Source: Verticillium longisporum
Taxonomy: Eukaryota > Ascomycota > Sordariomycetes > Glomerellales > Plectosphaerellaceae
Direction of reading: 5' to 3'
Assembly (NCBI GenBank): GCA_019188255.1
Contig: JAETXT010000005.1
Location: 5,642,001 to 5,706,000 of the forward strand
Length of the DNA stretch: 64,000 bases
In this document: positions 55,621 to 64,000 of the stretch, piece by piece
How the letters are laid out: every line of letters begins with the position of its first letter
How positions within the stretch are numbered: position 1 is the first letter of the stretch
Notes under the pieces: generated by a model
The model's input: the letters and a program-made list of their open reading frames with translations, nothing else
What the model was told of the DNA's origin: nothing
The model's database searches: none
Translations under genes and position numbers: made by a program

Positions 55621-58600
55621 TCATTCAAGAAGCCGAGTCTCAGGGGGACCCAAGTAGGAATCTGGCACCCTGCCCTGCGTGGCAACCACAATCTTCTCGA
55701 GATAGACCTCGGGTGAGTTTGCCTGCCATCTCAGCGAGTGCTTTCCAGGCGCAAGGTTACCAAGCGCAACGGTCTTCTTCCACACGTGGTCCGCCACACC
55801 TGCCGTCCACTCTGGAGGCGTATCGCCCGCCTTGGCCGGCTGGCCCAGGACGCGCGTGAACTTTGCCGCCGCGTCATTAACGGACAGAGAGAACTCCATT
55901 GGCGTGCCGGGGTCGGTGTCCAAAGCACCGTTGATGTACACTGTCGCGTTGACCTGGTTGCGTGTAGCCCCGCCGAGAATGTAGATGTCATATTCTAGCC
56001 AAGCCTTCTTTGCATCCTCCGGGGCCTTCTTTGCGGCCGCGTACGGGCGTAGTGCGACGGAGCCGGATTCGGATCGGGAGCCGAGGAGAGGCGCGTGTTG
56101 GAAGCCAATCTCATCGCCGCTGGCTTCGCCCGATGACCTCTGGTGGTGAGGTCCTTCGATTGAGATGTAACTGTCAGTTTCAGGGAAGCCCTTGAAGTCT
56201 GCGGGAGCGTTTAAGTTGAGGATGGGCAGGTGAACAATGTCGAAGTATGGCTCTGGCTCCCACGAAACGCGGATTTCGACTGTTTTACTGAGCCCCGACG
56301 GCACAGAAGCCCAGTCGATGCTGACATCGATGCGTGAATCCGGTTCGTCGGCGGTGACCTGGCCAGATGTCTTGGAAAATTTGATCCACGACTCGGCTGC
56401 ACCCACGGACCAAGGGATCGGCTTGCGCTGATCGCCGCGGTGGAACAGCTCGATGAAGCGAGACTCGGGTCCATGAGGTTGCATGAGACGCATCCTCGGC
56501 GAAAAGCCGTCTTTCGTAGGCAGTGAAGGGTTGATAGAGGCGCAAATGCGGCCCTGCGACAGCGCGCTACGCGATTGCTCGACGTAGATGCCCAGGTTTC
56601 CGAAACCGTAGTCAAAGTCCTGGCGTAGCTGGACGAAGGACACGTTGGAGAGGACGTCACGCGACGACGGGCGCCAGTCGGCAACGTTCATATCGAACTT
56701 GGGCGTCGCCATGATACCCTTCCATTTGCCGCCGGCGATGCGGTCGTATCTCTGGACGAGATCGTGGTCGTTCTCGAATTCGTCGATAAGCCTGTGAGCA
56801 ACGGCGTTGGCCGAGTTTCGTCGCTCGAAGCCGTACTGCTGGTTCTTGCCCTGTCCCAGAACGATCGAGATGTAATTATGCCCAGCCAACGCAGGATACA
56901 GAAGCGTATGGTAGAGGGCGTCACGGCGATTGCGAGGCAGCCTGTCACTGATCGACTGAGCCAGATCTGCGAGTGACTTCCAGGCTTTGACGATGTTATC
57001 AGCTTCCTCGAAACTCAGCTGGGAGAATGTCGTGGGCTCGGTCGTCTCAAACTGCCGCATGCCGATCAGGTGGCTGTAGGCCAACCAAGCTGACGCGACG
57101 TCCTTGGCCACTTCAGCGCCGAAGTCTCTCTCGGCCAGGGTTTCGAGATACTGTGGTAGACTGTCCAGGTCGAAACGTGTCTTGTTCCATGCGAGATCCA
57201 TCGCCAAATTGATAGGAACCTCAAGGGGTTTGATATCACCAACGTTAAGCACCCAGATGCGATCTGCTCCGCGCTCGGCAGCTTGGAACAGCTCTTTGTA
57301 TACTTTGGGCTGCGATAATTGTCAGCTGGTGGCGCGCTTTCCGAAGAGCCTGAAGAGCCGTGATTTCTCACCAAGTTGTTGCAGTTTTGCCACTTAGAGC
57401 TTTTCGGTCGTCCAACGTAGGCAAAGTGGTAGTACAGCTGTTGATAGTCACATCACGAATCAGCGTTCTGGAAGTTTTCCGGCATCAGGACACGGGCAAA
57501 TGTACTTACGCCAATGCCTCCCGATCTTTTCCGCTCCTCTTCAGTTGGCAAGCGCTGCACATTACCCCAGTTGTCGTCGGTAAACATGAGCGTCACATCG
57601 TCAGGGGGCGTAAGGCCTGCGGCATAGTAGGTCGCAACCTCCTTGTAAATGGTCCAGACCTCTGTATACGTAGATCAGTCCAAGCTGCACTATATACAGT
57701 CAATCGGTCCAACTTACGTTGTGCGGCCGTCTCGTTGCCGTAGTGCTTAGCCAGCAGCCCGCGCTGTGTCTCAAAGACATCTTCGAGGACAGCAATAGGA
57801 TCAGCGGCGTTAATCGGCCCGTCATTCTCGCCGCGCATGCCCAGCGTGAAGTACGTCTCGTTCTGGCCCGCGCGTCGAATGCCCTCGTCCATGAACTTGA
57901 CGACATTGTCCTTGTTCTCAACCCAATTCCACTTGCCTGCCGGGTTTAGAGTCCACTCATTTGACGCCCGCTGCATGGGCTCGTGGTGGCTCGTCGACAC
58001 GACGATGCCGTAGTCGCTCGCCAGCTGCTGGCTCCGGTTGTCGTCGGTGAAGAAGATGCGACCCGGCTTGGGATGAAGCTCGCCCACATGGCGGGCCAGA
58101 TGAAGTTTGCCTTGAGGCGGAGGAGCAAGTCGTAGACGCGCTCGTAGAATTCGGCGTCGAAGGTGTAGTCTGTTCTGTTTGAGTGGTTCGCCCACCAGCC
58201 GGTTAGAGCAGGGGCTTCGTCGTTGATGAAGATGCCGCGGAACTTGACGCTCGGCTCGCCAAGGGTCACCGTCTTGTCGAGGGCATAAATCCTCCTGTGC
58301 TTGGTTACGGGGACGTCCGCCCACCAGTGCAGGCTGCAATCGCGGCTTGTTAGCAAAAGTTGATACAGAAATCGTCCATAGTAAGCCATGATGTGCGGCT
58401 TGAAGGATTCGACTCACGGAGACTTTCCACTCTGTTCCGACAATGTGTAGACGCCAAACATGGCGCCACGCATGTCGCTGCCGGCGATGACAAGCGCATG
58501 CTGAACGCCTGGCAGAGGATCCTTGACCAGGGTGGTGTGGAAAGACTCCCACTTGCCACGAAGATCTTCAACATTAACTTTCTTCGCGCGCTCGAGGTTC

Positions 58601-58941
58601 TGCAGAAGCGGGGAGTCGACGGTCGCGGCAATAATGACAGCTTGGGAAGAAGTACGAGAGCCAGAGTCGCTGGTCTGGTTGGAGCCTCGCCATGCTTTGA
58701 CGGGTGGCTTGCGGCCGGTGATTTGCTCCAGGTCCTCGGCCAGGCTATTTACGGCAATCTTGATACCGATGGGGTCATTATCGTCGTAGAGGATTGTGGC
58801 GCTGTGGATTTCAACGGCCCTGGCGGATGGCTCGAATCCGACGAGCTTTTCTTGGATACTCGCAGCGACAAGAAACGGTAAATTCAGGAACTGCAGAAAG
58901 ATCGCAGCCAGCAGGATCACGGCCCTCGACAATTGAGCCAT
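55621..58941 (-). CDS. GH115 xylan alpha-glucuronidase, one apparent frameshift
   Basis: Secreted enzyme removing (4-O-methyl)glucuronic acid side groups from xylan. Five exons: 58418-58941, 57718-58333, 57510-57661, 57372-57437 and 55621-57309; about 1,015 residues if one base is restored. N-terminal signal sequence (LLAAIFLQFLNLPFLVAAS). Family landmarks: GSDMRGAMFGVYTLSE, HWWADVPV, FRGIFINDEAPAL, WPAMWASF, FTDDN, STSHHEPMQRA, GMRGENDGP, LMFTDDNWGN and YYHFAYVG in the TIM-barrel part, then a helical domain and the C-terminal carbohydrate-binding-like domain with WQANSPEVYLEKIVV. The frame breaks after WASFIP in a C run (plus-strand G at 58070-58072), one base lost. An alternative ATG at 59010 exists, but 58941 fits the signal peptide. 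Confidence 0.93.
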
Positions 58942-59949
58942 GACGGACTCGCGATTTAAAGATTCTGGGGGCAACCGCTGTGCTACATGTGTCGTATTTT
59001 CTTGGAACATCTATGCCTGGACCCCAACATTCTTATGTGCTCCAATTGCCCTTCGCACAGGAATTGCAGCTCTGCAGGACGATGGAATCCTCTCATGCAT
59101 GCTGCCGATCATCATCATGCTGGCCTCAATCAAGCGGGCAGATATCGACATTGTGTCCAGGACACAGAAAGTAACAGCGTCGCAACAGTGGGCTCGGCCT
59201 GCTTTGACCCGCAGACGAGGTACGATTCGCCTGCCCAAAAAGGACGTCATATCCTGGGCGAGGGTCTGGTGCGGATTGGGAGCCCAACATTAAGGTTGGT
59301 GTGTACCCCCGCAGTGAATGGAAGATGCGGAGGCGGAAAAGCGTCTTCGTACTTCGGAGGCTTCTTGCAAGACCAAGATTGGTGGACCAAACTGGGGGAA
59401 ACGTCCGATCTCAGCCTACCGCGATGAGATGAGCCGACAGTTTTGCGCTACTACGTGATCACTTTGCCATCTCATTTCGGACTTCACTTCTATTCGCAGG
59501 TTGCAGCGCAGGTTCGTTGTAGTGGGTCAGTTACCTGGGGAAGCTCTTGCGGGGATGCCGATCAGGGCTATGGAGGAGGCATTTGGGATGCTCGCCCCTT
59601 GGACCAGCAACATGTTTGGACCGAGGCCAGATTCTATGTGGAGCATCACGGGTCTCAACGTCGACCTTGTGCTGCAAGACGAAGGCTCACAGTTGTGGTA
59701 TGTATCGCAGTTACATGAATGGTGCTTCAACTTAGTTTACAAAAAATGAACATGATCCAGGAAGCATACTGATGAGCGTCTCGTCGTATACGGAGCTCAA
59801 GTCTTCTCCAGGTCCTTCCCTTCATCCATTCTGTCATCCTTCCTTTCGTCCTCTCTTCATGCTTTCCTCCATGCATACTTCCCTTCATCTCCTCTTTCAC
59901 CCGCAGTTCTAGATGGAGGGCAGACTCAATGCTGAAGGCCAGCGCAAAT
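58942..59949. other. Intergenic, about 1 kb
   Basis: GH115 promoter region; CT-rich tract at 59805-59905. A 70-codon frame near 59501-59749 looks slightly coding-like but has no domain, so I leave it out. Confidence 0.45.
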
Positions 59950-61438
59950 CTAGTTAGCCGAAGTCGACCGTTCGGAGCCCGCAGAAGCCACAAGGCGGGG
60001 TGGCCGGGTTCCTGGAGGTGGGACGACGGCAGGGATGGCGATGGCAGCTGCGGGGAATGGGGTCAGGGGCCGAGGACCAGACCGAATGCGGACCTCGACG
60101 CGGGGCCCGAGACGGACAGGGACAGGGATGGTCAACTCGGTGGACGAGGAAAGGACACTCGGAGAAGAACCTCCACGGACGCCGCCAGCCAAGTTGTCGA
60201 GCTCGACGCCCACGTCGCGGCGAGCAACGGGGGCGCTGGCAAAGAAGATGCCTGCCACGACAACAAAGGTGAATGCTAGGACGACCGGAGCAATCATCAT
60301 AGTGGATCGGTATTTGTTGGGGTCTGCGTAGTGAACTGCCATGACCACGACTGCCGAGACTCCAAGGCCGATCAGAACCACAACTGTCACTACAATGCGA
60401 ATGATTCTGGGGTTGCGGTCCCGGAGACAGCTGTTGACGATGTGTAGCAGGCGTTGACAGAGCTCTGGTCTGTTGCGAGCACCTTGGCGGTTCAAGATGG
60501 GAAGAGAGTCTTCTGGGTCCTCGGTGGGGTGGCTCGCATGGGGCGTATTGAAGAAGTTCCTGCGTATGTTCACCAGTTCTGGAGTTGAAATGCGCCTAGG
60601 GAAGTTGCCAAGAAGTCGGTCTTCGACTGTCTGGGCCGGGGCGCTGTCCCTCAGAGCCATGAGCAATGTCTCAATGGCGGCATCGCTGTGCGAGATTTCC
60701 TGATCACCATGGGCACCATTCTCTTCCTTTGCATCGCGGGCCGGGAGAGAATCGGAAGCCAAGCTCTGGTCATGTTGAAAGTCTTTCTCGGCAGCTGGGT
60801 GATGAGCTGAAGGAAGGCGCGGTTAGATGCTTTCAGGCCACAAATGAACCATCGACAAGGGGGAGCTTACCAAGAACTGCCAAATCGCGGGCGGGAATAG
60901 TGAGAGAATCGATGCGGGCAAACTTCTTTTTCTCCCGCTCATTGAAATCGTCACTGTCTCTCTCATTCTCACTCTTGCTTGCATGCTGGCTCATGCTGTC
61001 AAGGGTCCCACTGCGGGACGTAGTCGATCCACGAGGCGTGGCATTCTGCAGAGGCCAACGAGCCCGCGAGCTTGGCATTTTGGCAGCATGATCCAAGAGG
61101 GCATACTGTGAGAGATGGGATCCCTGCACCGAACCTTGCACATGAAAGTACTGGCCTTGTTCGGAAGAGGTCGTGAACGATGCTGCGGCATTGCAAGGGA
61201 AAGTGCCCCGGTCATCCTGAGACGTGCTGCCTCCGATCGGACCACTATCATGAGTGACGCCGTGGATAGCTAGATCGTGATGATCGCCGCGCTCATGTTC
61301 ATTGGCGGGTTGATAAGCCCTGACTTCGGTTCCATCGTCACTGCCCGATTGGGAATCCTTCAGGTGACGAGGGGGGCTGGAAAGCTCCGCGATGCACTGT
61401 CGACAGTGGCAACCTTTGGCATGCGAAAGACACTCCAT
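59950..61438 (-). CDS. Hypothetical membrane protein with Cys-rich start and two spans
   Basis: Two exons, 60871-61438 and 59950-60806 (intron 60807-60870, GTAAGC...TTCAG); 474 residues in frame. The N-terminus has a tight CHCRQC cluster (MECLSHAKGCHCRQC), followed by a long Ser/His/Asp-rich disordered region. In the second half, a helical patch (SDAAIETLLMALRDSAP...RRISTPELVNIRRNFF) precedes two membrane spans separated by a short loop (IIRIVVTVVVLIGLGVSAVVVM and MMIAPVVLAFTFVVVAGIFF), then a Pro/Ser/Arg tail. This is like many fungus-specific anchored proteins of unknown role. Start is the first ATG. Confidence 0.75.
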
Positions 61439-62381
61439 GGTGACTTTTGATGCAGTCTAGCGGTTCTCTTTGTAGCTTTAAGCAATACCTGACGGCGCTG
61501 TAACGTCAGTCACATCGATTCGGCCGCGTGTATCAAGCCGGTAAGCTCTTTACCACTACCTAACCAAGTTCAACAGCTCGTGGATGAGTATCCTCAACTC
61601 GATAAACTACTTGATATGGGAATATGTCAGTGATCATTCATCTTGCGTTCCTCGAACCAAAAGCGCACTCAAGTCTTACGCGGGCATGAGGCATGAGCGG
61701 CATGGAACTGTGATGCAAGTTCGGTAAGCGGAGAAGTCGTACATACCTGGCGGAGCTAAAGCTTGTCGAATGGTCGCTCGGAATCAAGAACGGTTACTTA
61801 TGCCCGCTCGAGAGCGTTTTGGATGTCAACTGAATCTGCGTGATAATTGCGCGGGTACCCGGCGTCGAGAGCCTTCAGTTTGGTGATGCGCAACTGCTGT
61901 GCTTAGTCGCTTTGCGGGTGGGGAGAAGTATGAGGGGAGATAAAAGCAACCCGGTGTGCGGGCTTGTTGATGCCTTTTTCGTGTGTGTTATTTTGGCAGG
62001 CAGGAACGCGTTGTTGCCTAGGCCGTAACCCTCTGATTCATAAGTCCTTTGTGTCCTGAGAGCAGAGTGCAGGACATAACAACAACATAATTCTATTGAT
62101 GTTCTTGAAATCATAGTTTTCCGCTCAAAGTTCACTTAATCCTGATGAAAGGCTCATAAGATCGTATGACAGTGGAGTTAGAAGCAGGCTTTTTTCGATA
62201 GTATAGTTCATTCCGCAATGGATAATTGTTCCGATTTCTGTATAATCATAGCTCTCAAAGCGTAACAAGGCTCTCATAGCTTGTTCAGCAGCCCACGCAC
62301 GCGACTCTGAGGGTGTCCAACCGCCTTCCTAGATAAATGGCACAATAAGACTAGACAAGCAACCAATGTTCCGTCGTCTTT
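61439..62381. other. Intergenic, no feature seen
   Basis: No gene, RNA or repeat recognised. Confidence 0.5.
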
Positions 62382-63398
62382 CTAAGACCTCCTCCAAGGC
62401 CGGAACCGACTTCCAACAGAACAATTTTTGCTTTGCCCCGATTCGCATCCGCCAGTATACTCGTAGTGGGTCTTCCCATAGCCTGATCCCGGTTGGATGT
62501 GATCAGAAGTGCTCCGTGCCTTCTTGTATCCCCTCTCATGCTTGTGCCAGTCAGTGTCCTGTCTCCTTCCTTCCCCCGCAAGGTACTCTTGGTGCAAGTT
62601 CTCCGCTTGTCGAGTTCGTTGCCTCGCTCGCAGGTGATCCATCTCATCCACCCTCATGTCTTTCCTGTAGAGACTGTTAAGTCGATCGAACTCTTCGAAC
62701 TCGCTGCCTCGGCCTTCGCGTCGCCGCCACTCTTCCAGTCCACCCACTCGCCGATCCCCCCTCCTTTCCAAGCTTCGCAGATAACGCTTCCACGCTCGCC
62801 ACAAGTCTTCAAAATGCTCGACTGCCACTTCGAGGTTGTCTGCATGCTCCTTGGAGTTTTCGACTTTCTTCTGCCACTCGCACCTGCAAGAGTCGTGCGC
62901 ATATCTGTGTTTCTTGTCGTGCTTTCGGGCAGTGTAGAGCGCCTTGTCGATTTCCAGCACGGCATGGTCGAGAATGCGTCCGACTTCCAGCAACTCGTCC
63001 CGAGCCCGCCGAAACTCGACGCTTTCAATTAGACAAGTATATGGCTTCGAGCCGCCGGGTGCAGAGCTTATGGGGAAAGTGTTGCCGTCAAAGATAGGTA
63101 AGTCGCGCCAGGATGAGCCGCGTTCGTGCTCGCTAAAATGCACACTGCGTGGTACATGCTCCTGGATATGCATGTGGTAGATAACGGGTTCGCGGCATCT
63201 TCGGTGGCAATCGTAATGTCGAACAGTCCGGATGCAGCAACCGTGATGGCGGCAGCGGCTCTTGGACGGGATGTGGTGATTTGGCTTACAAACGCACGGA
63301 ATCGGAGAGGCGTATGGGTCAACGAGAAGGTTTCGCCCGTCACATATCACCGGTCGCGTGTCGCACTTTAGGGTGTGGGTGTAGACACGGTAACACAT
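62382..63398 (-). CDS. Hypothetical MCYRV-type Cys/His-rich protein
   Basis: Single exon. The frame is open further upstream to an ATG at 63518 (378 residues), but MCYRVYTHTLKCD at 63398 matches the opening commonly seen in a fungal family of short Cys-rich N-terminal modules, giving 338 residues. Cys/His pairs (CVCKPNHH, CRHHGCC, HYDCHRRC) look metal-binding. The middle is a charged helix, possibly coiled coil (ENSKEHADNLEVAVEHFEDLWRAWKR), and the C-terminus is basic and polar. No signal peptide. Function unknown. Confidence 0.72.
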   Translation of the reverse strand: MCYRVYTHTLKCDTRPVICDGRNLLVDPYASPIPCVCKPNHHIPSKSRCRHHGCCIRTVRHYDCHRRCREPVIYHMHIQEHVPRSVHFSEHERGSSWRDLPIFDGNTFPISSAPGGSKPYTCLIESVEFRRARDELLEVGRILDHAVLEIDKALYTARKHDKKHRYAHDSCRCEWQKKVENSKEHADNLEVAVEHFEDLWRAWKRYLRSLERRGDRRVGGLEEWRRREGRGSEFEEFDRLNSLYRKDMRVDEMDHLRARQRTRQAENLHQEYLAGEGRRQDTDWHKHERGYKKARSTSDHIQPGSGYGKTHYEYTGGCESGQSKNCSVGSRFRPWRRS

Positions 63399-63518
63399 TT
63401 TCGTCAGCGATGGTGTTTGTGACTTCGTCGTGGGTGCTTGGTCGAGATGAAAAGAGAATGCTAGATAAGGACCGTCACCGGAAGTGACAGATGAGCTGGA
63501 CTGATATTCTTGGGACAT

Positions 63519-64000
63519 TCTTTTGACTCAAACTTACTTGATTTCGCTGTCTTTTTAGTTGGGTTCGGTGTAGAATGCCCCCGAACAGGGCTATTGTGTT
63601 GGCTGGCGTCGCTTTGACTCGAAAGTCAAGTGCCGCCAACAACACAAAGACACAGTCCAACATTCAAGTCATGTTTGTAAGGCGTCTTCCGAGTCGCTAA
63701 CAAGACGTTGGATAGCACAAGGGCCTCAAAGGAAATCTCAGCAAACGCATTTTTGGGACTGGCTCGTGCTGTCGCTTTCGTCCGTTGCCTTGTTTTGCGC
63801 CGTCGACCAACCGGTGATCAGTTAGACTGGCGAGGTGATTGGCGCATCCTTCGACATTGCCTATATTGTAAAATCCTCAGCCAGGGACCGCCCTTTGGCA
63901 TCAACAGGTCTTGCCAGGCGATCACGGTACGTGCAAGCTGCTTCGTGTACCTCTATTCTGTATTGAGATCTACCCAAAAGCAATCCAGTCCGCACCGACA
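63519..64000. other. Right-edge flank
   Basis: 5' flank of the MCYRV-type gene; nothing else recognised. Confidence 0.5.

Noticed and set aside
59501..59749. Short plus-strand frame
   Set aside because: No domain, no clear ATG-led start and no exon partners; too weak to list as a gene.

Overview
The window comes from a filamentous ascomycete (Pezizomycotina, most likely a Sordariomycete). The evidence is: genes split by many 50-110 nt GT-AG introns with CTAAC/CTGAC-type branch sites, dispersed single 5S rRNA genes, a Zn2Cys6 regulator, fungus-only families (RTA1, DUF6594, Kha1), plant-wall enzymes, and transposons with the C-to-T decay expected of RIP. Coding exons are GC-rich; the repeat islands are AT-rich. 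Exon joins were made by hand from splice signals and reading frame.

Layout. 1-6.1 kb: a Zn2Cys6 transcription factor running off the left edge, then a minus-strand protein with two retropepsin-like aspartic protease domains, head to head with a DUF6594 membrane protein. 8.3-18.9 kb: an RTA1-type membrane protein, a zinc-type reductase, a class-V PLP enzyme, an AA9 lytic polysaccharide monooxygenase with a CBM1 tail, and a Kha1-type K+/H+ antiporter. 20.8-31.2 kb is a transposon island: a 675-bp inverted-repeat MITE with a decaying minisatellite, a pogo/Fot-type DNA transposon nested in an older foldback repeat, and a 5.5-kb non-LTR retrotransposon bounded by 12-bp target duplications.

31.9-47.6 kb: a secreted intradiol dioxygenase, an unknown protein, a secreted tyrosinase, two divergently oriented 5S rRNA genes, a hAT-like MITE, a sugar transporter and a monocarboxylate-type transporter. 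48-64 kb: a nucleolar-type RRM/acidic protein, two poorly resolved hypothetical reading frames, an intron-containing tRNA-Val(AAC), a GPI-anchored-type surface protein, a GH115 alpha-glucuronidase, a two-span membrane protein and a Cys-rich hypothetical protein.

AA9, GH115, intradiol dioxygenase, tyrosinase and the sugar porter fit growth on lignocellulose, although they are scattered rather than one tight cluster.

A recurring oddity is the number of apparent one- or two-base indels, mostly single-base losses in C/G runs. They interrupt four otherwise sound host genes (reductase, AA9, tyrosinase, GH115) as well as both transposons. Either the assembly carries uncorrected homopolymer errors or several of these genes are decaying. 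This should be settled before calling any of them pseudogenes. No clearly new multi-gene system stood out; the best candidates for a second look are the retropepsin/DUF6594 divergent pair and the nested repeat island.
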